Assembly (NCBI RefSeq): GCF_024363255.1
Contig: NZ_AP026070.1
Coordinates: forward strand, 1,798,001 to 1,862,000
Direction of reading: 5' to 3'
Length of the DNA stretch: 64,000 nucleotides
Source: Shewanella sp. NFH-SH190041
Lineage (GTDB): Bacteria; Pseudomonadota; Gammaproteobacteria; Enterobacterales; Shewanellaceae
The notes under the pieces are model-generated. The model did not search any database. It was not told the origin of the DNA and was given only the letters and a program-made list of their open reading frames with translations. The position numbers were made by a program, and so were the translations under genes. Positions 1-8,777 of this stretch are shown one piece after another. The first letter of the stretch is position 1. Each line of letters opens with the position of its first letter.

Positions 1-677
1 ACGGTATTAAGAATGGCATTTTGCTCGGAAAATAGCCGGGCGATTTCTCTGGGCTGCAAGCCATGGAGTAATGTTTTCAGCCGCCGGGCCAGCCAAAGTG
101 CCGCCGTGCTGGCCAAGATAAGTGCCAGCAGCAGGGTAAAAAGGATCACCAGCCACTGCTGGTTAATCCGTGAGCCCAGAGACTGATGTAAAAAGCCCAC
201 TGAGACCAAGCCAATTATCTGGCCGCTGGGGTGGTAAACCGGTACTTTGCCGCGGATAGAGCGCCCTAAAGTACCGGTGGCGTGGGATATATATGCCTGA
301 CCTGCCAATGCTTGCTGGCTGTCCCCGCCAACCATGGTTTTACCGATTTTCCCAGCCTGAGGATGGGCAAGTCGCGTCAGTTGCGTATCCCCAATAACAA
401 TAAAATCAGCCCCAGCAGCCTGTTGCAGGGCGTTAATGGTTGCCAAAAATTCGTTATCGCTTTTCCCTTGGTTTAAAGCGTGTATCACATCTTGTCGACT
501 AGCGATCAGGTGAGCAAGACTTAAGGCTTTAGAGCCGGTTTGACTGGTAATGTTATGGCTAATCAGCTGGTAACTGACAACGCCAAACAGCAGCGACAGC
601 AGCAGACATAAGCTGATAACAGAGATCACCAACCAGCTCTCAATGCGCCGCGGCGAAGATAGGCTGAGTAATGACAT
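1..677 (-). CDS. CitA/DcuS-type sensor histidine kinase, N-terminal part (cut by window edge)
   Basis: The reading frame opens at an ATG at 677 and is still open at base 1, so only about 225 residues are visible. They contain a first membrane helix (about residues 15-38), a periplasmic PAS-like sensor region, a second helix (about 175-195), and the start of a cytoplasmic PAS region with the motif LLHGLQPREIARLFSEQNAI. The sensor carries the run HLIASR, RLAHPQAGKIG, GGD, GTLGRSIRGK and IIGLVSVGF. This pattern is typical of the CitA/DcuS/DctS kinases that sense citrate or C4-dicarboxylates outside the cell. The kinase core lies beyond the window and a response regulator gene is expected there. 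The gene follows tctA in the same direction, which suggests that it controls this transporter. The ligand cannot be read from the sequence. Confidence 0.88.
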   Translation of the reverse strand, partial: MSLLSLSSPRRIESWLVISVISLCLLLSLLFGVVSYQLISHNITSQTGSKALSLAHLIASRQDVIHALNQGKSDNEFLATINALQQAAGADFIVIGDTQLTRLAHPQAGKIGKTMVGGDSQQALAGQAYISHATGTLGRSIRGKVPVYHPSGQIIGLVSVGFLHQSLGSRINQQWLVILFTLLLALILASTAALWLARRLKTLLHGLQPREIARLFSEQNAILNT

Positions 678-713
678 GGGAAATCATCTTTTTATTATTG
701 TTTTAACTGAATT

Positions 714-745
714 ATCCCCATTTCCGCTGAAAAGGAAATGGGGAT
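714..745 (-). terminator. hairpin between tctA and sensor kinase gene
   Basis: A perfect 12-bp inverted repeat (ATCCCCATTTCC / GGAAATGGGGAT) with an 8-base loop lies in the 115-base gap between tctA and the kinase gene. No T-run follows it on the minus strand. It may be a partial terminator or an mRNA-stabilising hairpin that lowers kinase expression relative to the transporter. Confidence 0.5.
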
Positions 746-792
746 CACCTTAGGGTAACAAATTGATTAATTTGAAGATGAAGTGTAAGCCG

Positions 793-2307
793 TTAAGCTG
801 TCACCGGTGTGGCTCTGCGCTGACGAATAAAATCAATCAGTGGAATCGCCAGTACCGCAATAGCCAGCAGCAAAATGCCGAGTGTGAGTGGTCGCTCCCA
901 TAAAAATGCGATTGAACCGTCTGATGCCAGCATGGCGCGGCGGAAATTTTGCTCTATCATGCCGCCGAGAATAAATCCCAGTAACAGGGGGGCCATGGGA
1001 AATGCCAGCAGGCGTAATACCAGCGCGATAGCAGAAAAGCCTACCATCAGGTACAAATCAAAAATATTGAATGACACCAAGTAGACCCCAATCAGGCTGA
1101 AAAACAGGATCATGACCGTCAAAATGGTTTTGGGTAGCGCCAGCGCTTTGGCAAAGTAGGGGATCAGCGGCAGATTCAAGATCAGCAGCACAATATTGCC
1201 AAAGTACATGGATACAATCACTGACCAGAATACCGCCGGGTTATCCTGCATCAGCGTTGGTCCGGGTTGAATCCCATAGGCCACTAGAGCCCCCAGCATA
1301 ATAGCTGTCGTGCCAGAGCCGGGGATCCCCAATGTCAATAAGGGCACAAATGAGCCGGTACAGGCGGCGTTATTGGCGGATTCTGGTGCCGCGACGCCCC
1401 GAATAGAGCCTTTACCGAAGGCGCTGCGCTGCTTGCCCTTGGCCAGATTTCGCTCAGTGCCATAGGCCATAAAGCTGGCAATGGTGGCACCGGCGCCGGG
1501 CAGTACACCAATAATAAAGCCCAGTAAGGAGGAGCGGCCGACAACAGGCGCCATCTCTTTGACTTCAGCGCGGGACAGCTTGGTACTACCAATATCGCCG
1601 GTTGAGGTTTGCTCAGTTCCTGTTTTGCCGCTGGGTTTTATCACATTAATCAGCGCCTCAGACAGGGCAAAGGTGGACATGGCGATAAGCAGGAAACTGA
1701 TACCATCCAGTAAATCCGGTTGATTGAAGGTAAAGCGCTCTGAGCCAGAGAAGGGATCGATGCCCACTGTGGCCAGACACAGGCCAAACAGAGTCATCAT
1801 CATGGCTTTGAGAAAATCGCCACGGTTGGAAAAGGCGGCAATGGCTGTGAGCCCCAGTAGCATTAACACCACATAATCCCCAGACTGAAAACTCAGTGAC
1901 AGTTTTGCCAGTGTGGGTGCTGCGACCATTAGCATCAATGCGCCTATGGTACCACCAGTAAAGGAGGCATAAGCCGCAATCGCCAGCGCTTTGCCCGCAT
2001 AGCCTTGCTGCGCCATCGGATAGCCGTCAAAAGAGGTGGCAACCGTACCGGCCACACCGGGAGCATTGATTAAAATGGAGGAGGTAGAGCCACCGAAAAT
2101 GGCCCCATAGTAAACCCCGGCCATCAGTATTAGCCCAGAGCTTGGGCCGATACTGTAGGTCACTGGGATCATCAGGGCGATAGCGGTCATGGGCCCGAGC
2201 CCTGGTAACATACCGATAAAGGTACCGATAAAGCAGCCCAGCACTACATAGAGCAGATTATGCAGCTCAAAGGCGGTGGACAGCCCGACAAACAGTGCAT
2301 CAAACAT
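793..2307 (-). CDS. tctA: tripartite tricarboxylate transporter, large membrane subunit TctA
   Basis: This 504-residue protein has many hydrophobic helices and the glycine-rich TctA signature GMLPGLGPMTAIALMIP near residues 33-49. A second Gly/Pro-rich loop, GVLPGAGATIASF, lies near residue 265, as expected for the repeated halves of this family. TctA is the about 12-helix channel subunit of secondary TTT systems, which use a periplasmic binding protein (TctC) and a small membrane subunit (TctB). It is the third transporter gene, 3 bases after tctB. Length and gene order match the family. The substrate (citrate, another carboxylate, or an unrelated compound) is not evident. Confidence 0.95.
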   Translation of the reverse strand: MFDALFVGLSTAFELHNLLYVVLGCFIGTFIGMLPGLGPMTAIALMIPVTYSIGPSSGLILMAGVYYGAIFGGSTSSILINAPGVAGTVATSFDGYPMAQQGYAGKALAIAAYASFTGGTIGALMLMVAAPTLAKLSLSFQSGDYVVLMLLGLTAIAAFSNRGDFLKAMMMTLFGLCLATVGIDPFSGSERFTFNQPDLLDGISFLLIAMSTFALSEALINVIKPSGKTGTEQTSTGDIGSTKLSRAEVKEMAPVVGRSSLLGFIIGVLPGAGATIASFMAYGTERNLAKGKQRSAFGKGSIRGVAAPESANNAACTGSFVPLLTLGIPGSGTTAIMLGALVAYGIQPGPTLMQDNPAVFWSVIVSMYFGNIVLLILNLPLIPYFAKALALPKTILTVMILFFSLIGVYLVSFNIFDLYLMVGFSAIALVLRLLAFPMAPLLLGFILGGMIEQNFRRAMLASDGSIAFLWERPLTLGILLLAIAVLAIPLIDFIRQRRATPVTA

Positions 2308-2310
2308 AAA

Positions 2311-2811
2311 TTATTCCCACATGGTTCCGGTTGCTAGATAGATATCCAGCACCTGGGTCATCAGTAACCAGAAAAGCAGTACAACGGGAATGGTTGCGAG
2401 CAGCAGCACTTTGCTGCGCCGCTCTCCCATGATGTAAAACCCACCCGCCAGAAACCCGAGCGTAGCAAGAATAAAACCAGCGGGTTCCAGCAGCAGGGCA
2501 TACAGCAGCATCAAGGCAAACAGCAGGGCAGTGCGCCGGATATTGCCGGTGTTTTCCTGCTTGCTGTCAGCTTTGACAGTAGGCGATGTATCACGGTTGG
2601 CCGCATCTGCTCCAGTTTGCTTTAGTAGACAAACCACCAGCGAGATAAGGCAGATCACCATGCCGGCAATGCCATAGATTTTCGGCATAGTGGCGCTGGT
2701 GACCACTTCATATTCCTCAAATGGCAGCAGGGGAATATGCCAAGCCATGGCGCTGTAAGCGGTGAACAGCATTAAAAACAACAGACTGCCAAGCAGATCG
2801 CGGCTTATCAT
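2311..2811 (-). CDS. tctB: tripartite tricarboxylate transporter, small membrane subunit TctB
   Basis: This 166-residue protein has about four predicted membrane helices, near residues 5-25, 48-65, 92-125 and 135-160, with a polar linker at about 66-88. That is the normal size and topology of the poorly conserved TctB subunit. The identification rests mainly on its place between tctC and tctA, with 3-base gaps on both sides implying translational coupling. It completes the inner-membrane part of the carrier with TctA. Confidence 0.9.
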   Translation of the reverse strand: MISRDLLGSLLFLMLFTAYSAMAWHIPLLPFEEYEVVTSATMPKIYGIAGMVICLISLVVCLLKQTGADAANRDTSPTVKADSKQENTGNIRRTALLFALMLLYALLLEPAGFILATLGFLAGGFYIMGERRSKVLLLATIPVVLLFWLLMTQVLDIYLATGTMWE

Positions 2812-2814
2812 CTA

Positions 2815-3774
2815 TCAGCCCTCCCGGATAAATCCAAGCTGCAACATAATGGTTTTCAGCTGCTGCTCTTGTGCCTCAAGTGAGGCAACAAACGCCTCCT
2901 TGGTGAGAAAGAGATTACGCCAGCCATTTCGGCTACGAACCTGTTCCCATTGGGGGGTTGTGAGCAGTTTTTCCAGGGTGGCAATATAGCCATCTACTTT
3001 TTGCGCGCTGATGCCGGGGGCGGCAAAAAAGCCTCGCCAGTTAACAAAAGACATGTCATAGCCAAGAGACATAATCGTTGGGATATCCGGGTAATCACTG
3101 ACCGGTTGATCTGCTGTGATCGCTAAAATGCGTCCCTGACCACTGTTGTGGATTTCTAAAGCCTCACTAAACCCGGTAGACAGGATATCTGCTTCACCGG
3201 ATAACAAGCCCGCTTTGGCCTGACCGCCGCCATCATAGGGGATATAACGCATTTTGGCGCCATTGAGCCCGGCTGCGCTCACGGCCTGAGCCGCGACTAA
3301 GTGATCCATACTGCCCCGGGCGCTGCCGCCGCCCACTTTAAATTTATGAGGGTTGGCTTTAAAGCGGACCAGCACATCTTGCCAGCTTTGCAGGGGAGAA
3401 TCATTGCGCACAACAAAAGCACCAAAATCGGCAATCATGCCGGCCACCGGGGTTAAATCCCTATAGCTGAAAGGAATACGGCCATTAAGGGCGCGCAGGA
3501 CAATCGGCGTGGAGTTGACCATCAAAATATCGCCGGGTTTATTCTTGGCTTCAATCAGATGGGCAATGGCGCGGCCACCGCCACCGCCAGACATATTCTC
3601 AAATGAGGCATTGTCAACTAGCTCAGCTTTGACCAGTGCCTCACCCACGCCGCGGGCTGTGGTATCCCAGCCGCCACCTGGGCCACCTGGAATAAGGAAA
3701 TGGATTTCAGCCTGGGCTAAGCCAGATGCCGTCGCCAGCAGTGCGCCGGCTAACAGGGATGTCAGTCGTTTCAT
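2815..3774 (-). CDS. tctC: periplasmic solute-binding receptor, TctC/Bug family
   Basis: The protein has 319 residues. Residues 1-22 form a Sec signal peptide ending in AQA, and the mature part begins EIHFLIPGGPGGGWDTTAR. The PGGPGGGWD loop is the ligand-carboxylate binding signature of the TctC/Bug receptor family. Further family marks are the VVRNDSP segment near 120 and the VGGGSARGSMDH segment near 150. It captures a small, usually carboxylated solute in the periplasm and delivers it to TctA/TctB. It sits between the porin gene and tctB, so the outer-membrane pore and the receptor are probably co-expressed. Confidence 0.94.
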   Translation of the reverse strand: MKRLTSLLAGALLATASGLAQAEIHFLIPGGPGGGWDTTARGVGEALVKAELVDNASFENMSGGGGGRAIAHLIEAKNKPGDILMVNSTPIVLRALNGRIPFSYRDLTPVAGMIADFGAFVVRNDSPLQSWQDVLVRFKANPHKFKVGGGSARGSMDHLVAAQAVSAAGLNGAKMRYIPYDGGGQAKAGLLSGEADILSTGFSEALEIHNSGQGRILAITADQPVSDYPDIPTIMSLGYDMSFVNWRGFFAAPGISAQKVDGYIATLEKLLTTPQWEQVRSRNGWRNLFLTKEAFVASLEAQEQQLKTIMLQLGFIREG

Positions 3775-3806
3775 AACAAAATTCCTTTTAATGGGATAAG
3801 GCTGAG

Positions 3807-5036
3807 TTAGAACAGATATTGCAAGCGTGCGCTCATGGCATTGCCATCTGTTTCCGTGCCGATAAGTGCTTTAGCGCCCGGGCCGTCAACCTTGCTGTGA
3901 ATAAGGTTGAGCATCACTTTTGTTTTGGGGCTGAAATAATAGGAAGTGCCCAAGGTGTAAGTTTGTACTTCAGTTCCCTGCTGGGCGGATGTGGCATCCA
4001 TGCTCGATACCCTAGCGGCGAGCTCCCAAGCATTACTCACTCCTTTGGGCTGTTTAAATACGGCGCTGCCTTTGGAGTAACTGCGTTGCTCTCCGGTGAG
4101 GAAATAACTGGCCTGCACATAGTAACCACCATAGGTTTCACCATCGAGGGGGGAGGTTGGGTCGCTGGTATCCAGCGTTCGCTGGCCATATTCGGCTTGT
4201 AATAGCAGTGCATCATGCTGCCAAGCTAATTCAATTCCACTTTGTTGCATGCTGTTTAGCGCAACAGTTTCACCACCACTGGCATAATTTAGTAGGCGTA
4301 CATTGGTATCCCTAAGCTCGCCCCGGGCGAATTTACTGCTCAGGTCGCTGTCTCCCATGGCGCGATGTGAATACCATACCCCGGCATGTTTAACCTTTCC
4401 GGGCGTGGCATCAGCCCAAGTCAACCTGCCACTAAGTGCCAGCTCCAGCGCGCCATCAGCGTTTTCACCACTGGCGCCGAAGGCATCATTTTTATAGGCA
4501 CCTACGGCATAGCGCAGCCCGCTATCAGCAAAGTACTGACTGGCAGCAACGCCCCAACGGAAATAGGGGGACAGGGTATTGGCCAGCATACTGCGCTCAA
4601 TTAGGGCAATATGTTTACTGCTGGTCAGGGCATCTAAGCTGATATCTTCCCGCAATTTACCCGCCGCCAGTTTTAGACCATTACCAAACCCGGAGTAACG
4701 TAGTCGAGCCATGACAATTTCAGCTTCTTCAGCAAAGTCCAGCAGCAATTTGTAATCCCAGTCAGTGTGCTCACTTTCGACATAGACTCGCGCTCGACGG
4801 GGAAACAGTGACTGGGCATTTTCCCCTTGATTATCTGCGTTGTAAGCACCATTGAAATAGTTGTAATCCAACTGGATCCGGCCACCGAATTCTAAATGAC
4901 CGAATTTTTTACTCAGTTTACTGACTTCCTGCTCCAGTGCGGCGATTTTATCATCCTGTGACTCAGCAATAACCTGAGGGGCAAAGACAGCAGTATTTAA
5001 GGCAATGAGGCTGGCCAATATGCGAGGTTTGCTCAT
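3807..5036 (-). CDS. OprO/OprP-like outer-membrane porin
   Basis: I chose the ATG at 5036 (409 residues). A GGAG sequence lies about 6 bases before it, whereas the in-frame ATG at 5048 is itself part of that ribosome site. A signal peptide (about residues 1-24, ending VIAES) is followed by a short coiled coil, KIAALEQEVSKLSKKFGHLE, and then a 16-18-strand-type barrel ending in a C-terminal phenylalanine (RLQYLF), as expected for BAM insertion. The FGGRIQLDYNYF strand resembles phosphate-selective OprO/P porins. As first gene of the tct operon it probably passes the carboxylate substrate rather than phosphate; that is inference from context. Confidence 0.88.
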   Translation of the reverse strand: MSKPRILASLIALNTAVFAPQVIAESQDDKIAALEQEVSKLSKKFGHLEFGGRIQLDYNYFNGAYNADNQGENAQSLFPRRARVYVESEHTDWDYKLLLDFAEEAEIVMARLRYSGFGNGLKLAAGKLREDISLDALTSSKHIALIERSMLANTLSPYFRWGVAASQYFADSGLRYAVGAYKNDAFGASGENADGALELALSGRLTWADATPGKVKHAGVWYSHRAMGDSDLSSKFARGELRDTNVRLLNYASGGETVALNSMQQSGIELAWQHDALLLQAEYGQRTLDTSDPTSPLDGETYGGYYVQASYFLTGEQRSYSKGSAVFKQPKGVSNAWELAARVSSMDATSAQQGTEVQTYTLGTSYYFSPKTKVMLNLIHSKVDGPGAKALIGTETDGNAMSARLQYLF

Positions 5037-5394
5037 AGCGTTCTCCATTTTATTGATTTTATATTCCGTTGAATGCGCATTGTTTAAAACTGTGCTGCAG
5101 GAGCCTGCCTTTGCAGACCCTCATCAGCCATAAAAGCTGAATAATTGCGAATATATTGAAAATAAAATGTTAATTAAATTTTTGTTCGTAAACTCTATAC
5201 CTGATAATAAAAATTAATCTGTGTATAAAGTGCATGAACAAAATGAATTTAATGATTACTGTCATATGACAGCGCGCCTATAAAAGAGATAGGCGGGCTA
5301 ATGGCAACGGGGATATCAATTTTAGATTGTGCTGATTTTCAAGGCTAAATTAGTTAAAATTTACGCTCTTAATGATTTTGACTGATGTTTTATA
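5037..5394. promoter_or_regulatory. divergent intergenic region upstream of porin-tct operon, with two palindromes
   Basis: This 358-base AT-rich region separates the porin-tct operon from the nlpE-like gene. It contains a perfect 14-bp palindrome, CTGTCATATGACAG (5259-5272). Just after it is a 7-bp inverted repeat, CGCCTAT / ATAGGCG (5275-5295), with a 7-base spacer. Either could be an operator for the response regulator partner of the downstream kinase. No gene is visible. Promoter hexamers are not clear enough to assign. Confidence 0.5.
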
Positions 5395-5853
5395 ATGAAT
5401 AAACGACGGATGACTTTCCTTGCTTTATGGCTTTTGCTGGGGTTGGCGGGGTGTGATAATAATCTCAATACTCAATCGAATTTAGCCGATAAGCTACAAA
5501 CAAAGCAGGATACCCATACTGTGACAGTATCTCCTGGAATAAATAACGCGGTGAATTCTGCCCTTTGGCAGGGCAGTTATTATGGTACGTTGCCCTGCGC
5601 TGATTGTAGTGGCATTAAAACCGAACTGACACTGACTGATAGCCGTTTCACATTAACATCCGTCTATCTGGATACTGATACTCAGCCTGATATTGAATCC
5701 GGTTTATTCAGTATAAATAAAACCAATAATCATATTAAGCTATCCAATGGTTACCTTTATCTGTGGCAGCAGGATAAATTATATATGCTGGATGCTGACG
5801 GCAATCGGGCGACAGGGTCATTGGCGTCTTTTTATACGCTAAGTCGAAAATGA
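5395..5853 (+). CDS. NlpE-like outer-membrane lipoprotein
   Basis: This 152-residue protein has a lipoprotein signal (lipobox LAGC, modified Cys20). The region from about residue 55 reads WQGSYYGTLPCADCSGIKTE, matching the N-terminal domain of NlpE/CutF, where a CxxC-bearing loop (here CADC) is typical. NlpE activates the Cpx envelope-stress response and was linked to copper tolerance in enterobacteria. This shorter protein has only the N-terminal barrel-like domain and lacks the second NlpE domain. It stands alone, divergent from the porin operon and convergent with hypA. Function beyond a lipoprotein of this fold is uncertain. Confidence 0.82.
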   Translation: MNKRRMTFLALWLLLGLAGCDNNLNTQSNLADKLQTKQDTHTVTVSPGINNAVNSALWQGSYYGTLPCADCSGIKTELTLTDSRFTLTSVYLDTDTQPDIESGLFSINKTNNHIKLSNGYLYLWQQDKLYMLDADGNRATGSLASFYTLSRK

Positions 5854-5913
5854 TGGCTTGTGGGTGAGAGGTCATTCACCTATGGATATTATTTGTGCTG
5901 TGAATAAAAGCAA

Positions 5914-5941
5914 AAGGGAATAAAGCATGCTTTATTCCCTT
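5914..5941. terminator. terminator-like palindrome between nlpE-like gene and hypA
   Basis: The segment is a perfect 28-base palindrome (arm AAGGGAATAAAG) between two convergent genes. Read on the minus strand, the stem is followed by TTGCTTTTA, a modest T-run, so it most likely ends the hya-hyp transcript. It may also stop the plus-strand gene. Confidence 0.65.
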
Positions 5942-5972
5942 GCGTAACGTTCAGATAAGTCACTTTTGCCGC

Positions 5973-6320
5973 TTATTCGGTATCCAGCTCAAGCTGCATC
6001 AGATACATATCTTCGCCATCGGTTACCTTGGTATTAAAACTGCCGCACTGAGGGCACACCACAGTGCGCTCTTCTGGCGTACTGTCTTTCCCACAGTCAT
6101 GGCAGTGCAGCACCAGGGGCTGGATTTGCATCTCCAACGGTGCTTCCGAGCACAGGGAGTCGAGCTTGAAGGTATCGTAAGCCGTTTGCAGCAGCCCAGG
6201 TTCAATCCCGCTAAGTACTCCCACCTTAATAGCAACGCGAGTCACTTTATTGGCTTGGTTTTCCCGGGCAATATTGTCGCACTGTTCTAACAGGGCATTA
6301 ACGATGGAATATTCGTGCAT
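5973..6320 (-). CDS. hypA: hydrogenase nickel incorporation protein HypA
   Basis: HypA (115 residues) delivers nickel to the hydrogenase large-subunit precursor together with HypB. The start [11 protein letters not shown] carries His2, the family nickel ligand at the N terminus. The zinc-binding loop is present as CHDC (about 74-77) and CPQC (about 91-94). Length is normal. It is the last gene of the hya-hyp operon, 27 bases after hypE, and a palindromic terminator follows. Confidence 0.97.
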   Translation of the reverse strand: MHEYSIVNALLEQCDNIARENQANKVTRVAIKVGVLSGIEPGLLQTAYDTFKLDSLCSEAPLEMQIQPLVLHCHDCGKDSTPEERTVVCPQCGSFNTKVTDGEDMYLMQLELDTE

Positions 6321-6347
6321 GCTTACTCCTTTCTCTGATGCGACATA

Positions 6348-7367
6348 TCAGCAAATTCTTGGCAGTAGTTCACCTTGAGGGACATCCAGATAACGGCTGG
6401 ACCCCCAAGGGGAGTTGAGGATCACCTTGCCATTGTGCTCCCGGCAGGCATGGCCGATAACACTGGCATTGGCACTGCAATTGATGCTGCGCAGCAGCGA
6501 TACCGCTTGGCTAGCTTGCGCAGCAGGCAGCGCGAGAATAAAGGTGCCTTCGTTTGCCAAATCATAAGGCTCGAAACCAAACAGTTCACATAGCCCGCGC
6601 ACCTCATCGGCAACCGGGATATCGGCTTCATTGATAGCGATGCCCATTTCAGATGCCCGGCTCCACTCATTGAGTACGGCAGACAATCCTCCCCGGGTGG
6701 CATCGCGCAGAGCATGGATATCCAGCCCGGCATCAATGAGCGTTTTAACCGCTGGCCATAGGGTGGCGCAATCAGAGGTTAACTCTGACTCCAGCGTTAG
6801 CCCTTCGCGCCCCATTAAAATAGCCGCACCATGGCGTCCGATATCCCGGGATACAATAATGGCATCACCATCAGCAACATGGTGGGCAGAGATGCCGGCA
6901 TGTTGAATATGGCCCACCCCAGTGGTGGTAATAAAGATGCCATCTGCGCAGCCCCGAGGCACCACTTTGGTATCGCCACAGACAATTTTGGCGCCGCTTT
7001 TAGCCAGCTCATCGGCCATGGTTTGCACAATTACGCTGAGATCGCGGTAAGCAAAGCCTTCTTCAATAATAAAACTGGCAGACAGATATTCCGGTTTTGC
7101 TCCCATCATTGCCAGATCGTTGACCGTACCGGCAATGGCCAGCTTACCGATATTGCCGCCGGCAAAAAACAGCGGTGAGACGGTAAAGGCATCTGTGGTA
7201 AAGGCGCACTGACCAGTTAATTGCAGTGCGGCGGCATCTTCTTCTCGGCACAAAAGTGGATTGTCAAAAGCTTTGAAGAACAAGGATTTAATCAGGTGAT
7301 TCATCTCCTGTCCACCGCCGCCATGACTTAGCTGAATGGATTTTTCCAAACGGATATCATTGCTCAT
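6348..7367 (-). CDS. hypE: hydrogenase maturation protein HypE (carbamoyl dehydratase)
   Basis: HypE converts the thiocarbamate made by HypF on its C-terminal cysteine into thiocyanate, the cyanide source for the [NiFe] site. The protein ends PRIC, the required C-terminal cysteine motif, and begins with a family-typical SHGGGGQEM ATP-binding loop. I use the ATG at 7367 (339 residues), preceded by AAGGAG at the right spacing; an upstream in-frame ATG at 7388 has no such site. The chosen start overlaps the end of hypD by 11 bases, which fits translational coupling. Confidence 0.97.
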   Translation of the reverse strand: MSNDIRLEKSIQLSHGGGGQEMNHLIKSLFFKAFDNPLLCREEDAAALQLTGQCAFTTDAFTVSPLFFAGGNIGKLAIAGTVNDLAMMGAKPEYLSASFIIEEGFAYRDLSVIVQTMADELAKSGAKIVCGDTKVVPRGCADGIFITTTGVGHIQHAGISAHHVADGDAIIVSRDIGRHGAAILMGREGLTLESELTSDCATLWPAVKTLIDAGLDIHALRDATRGGLSAVLNEWSRASEMGIAINEADIPVADEVRGLCELFGFEPYDLANEGTFILALPAAQASQAVSLLRSINCSANASVIGHACREHNGKVILNSPWGSSRYLDVPQGELLPRIC

Positions 7368-8532
7368 CAACGGCTCCTTGACTGGCATGTTGGGATGACG
7401 CTGCCGGGGTCGCCACTGGCGTCATGGAATAACGGAAATAGGCGTTACAGGCGCCTTCTGAGCTGACCATGCAGCTACCTAGTGGTGTCTGTGGGGTACA
7501 GCCGCGGCCAAAGACCCGGCAATCTTTTGGCTTTGCATGGCCTCGAAGAATATCGCCACACTGACAGGCCTTATGATCCTGAATTTCTGCGGTGGGCAGA
7601 ATGTCGGCAAAGCACTTTTCTGCATCCCGATAAGCAAACGCGGCTTTTAGCTGCAAAGCGGAATGGGCAATTGGCCCCAGCCCTCGCCAGCGGAACTCTG
7701 GCCGCACTTCAAAATAACGCTCAACCAGCGCCTGAGCGGTCAGGTTGCCGTCCATGGTGACGGCGCGGCTGTATTGGATTTCCAGCTCGGCCTTGCCTGC
7801 AGCCTTTTGCCGCACAATTTGCAAAATGGACTCCATCACATCCACCGGCTCAAACCCAGCTACCACCACTGGGGTGTGGTAGGTATCTACGGCGTGTTGA
7901 TAGATTTTTGCACCGGTGATCACACTGACATGGGACGGACCGATAAAGGCATTCACCCGCACCGGCTCATCCGCCATCACAGCATCAATGGCCGGTGGCA
8001 CCAGCACATGGTTGATATGAAACTGCAGATTGTTAATCCCCATCGCCTCTGCTTGCGCCAGTAATACTGCCGTCATCGGGGTAGAGGTTTCAAAGCCAAT
8101 CGCGAAAAACACCACGGTTTTGTCTGGGTTTTCCTGGGCAATTTTCAAGGTGTCTAGAGGATCATAAATCGGGCGGATATCACAGCCCTTGGCTCTAAAC
8201 TGAGCCAAGCTGCCGTGGGAGCCGGGCACCCGGATCATATCTCCCAGTGTTACCAGGATAACATTGGGCTGGCTGGCAAGCGCGGCAGCATGGTCAATAC
8301 GCTCTTTGGGCATAATGCATACCGGGCAGCCGGGGCCATGGATAAATTCAATATTATCCGGCAGTAACTGGGGTAGGCCATATTTCATAATGGTGTGGGT
8401 ATGACCCCCACACACTTCCATGATGCAGATTTGCTCATCCAGCGCGGCCGCTTCTGTGCGAATATCTGCTGCTAACTGCCGGATAGTCTGGGGATCCCGG
8501 AAACCCTCATAAAGGGATTTGAGTTCCAGCAT
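7357..8532 (-). CDS. hypD: hydrogenase maturation protein HypD
   Basis: HypD is the iron-sulfur scaffold on which, with HypC, the Fe(CN)2CO group is assembled. This 391-residue protein has the conserved CGGHTHT motif near residue 41, GPGCPVC near 68, and the C-terminal four-iron cluster region with CQCGDILRG, DCRVFGRGC and MVSSEGACNAYFRY. Length is slightly above the usual 370-380 because of a short alanine/serine-rich tail after residue 370. Its start codon overlaps the hypC stop. Confidence 0.97.
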   Translation of the reverse strand: MLELKSLYEGFRDPQTIRQLAADIRTEAAALDEQICIMEVCGGHTHTIMKYGLPQLLPDNIEFIHGPGCPVCIMPKERIDHAAALASQPNVILVTLGDMIRVPGSHGSLAQFRAKGCDIRPIYDPLDTLKIAQENPDKTVVFFAIGFETSTPMTAVLLAQAEAMGINNLQFHINHVLVPPAIDAVMADEPVRVNAFIGPSHVSVITGAKIYQHAVDTYHTPVVVAGFEPVDVMESILQIVRQKAAGKAELEIQYSRAVTMDGNLTAQALVERYFEVRPEFRWRGLGPIAHSALQLKAAFAYRDAEKCFADILPTAEIQDHKACQCGDILRGHAKPKDCRVFGRGCTPQTPLGSCMVSSEGACNAYFRYSMTPVATPAASSQHASQGAVDEQ

Positions 8533-8777
8533 CAGTACTGCTCCTGCTGTTCCAGCGTGTCAACGATTTCACGGTACAGTGCCAAGCTCTCCATGGCGGC
8601 TTGCTCATCGATTTTGTTCATCACAAAACCGATATGGATCAGCACATAATCGCCGATGGCCAGCGGCTCAGCCATCAGGTGGCTGCTGACTTTACGGCGC
8701 ACGCCCATGGTATCGACAGTGACTGACATTTCTTCAGGATGCAGTTCAACCACCTGGGATGGAATAGACAGACACAT
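8532..8777 (-). CDS. hypC: hydrogenase maturation chaperone HypC
   Basis: The 81-residue HypC/HupF-family chaperone starts MCLSIPSQV. Cys2 is the residue that holds the iron and binds HypD and the large-subunit precursor. The GDYVLIHIGFVMNKI strand motif is also typical. It overlaps both neighbours (hypB stop and hypD start), as in most hyp operons. Confidence 0.97.
   Translation of the reverse strand: MCLSIPSQVVELHPEEMSVTVDTMGVRRKVSSHLMAEPLAIGDYVLIHIGFVMNKIDEQAAMESLALYREIVDTLEQQEQY

Noticed and set aside
714..745. Treating the hairpin after tctA as a definite terminator
   Set aside because: No T-run follows on the transcribed side; kept only as a possible attenuator.
5940..6290. Plus-strand ORF overlapping hypA
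   Set aside because: Antisense to hypA, which is unmistakable.
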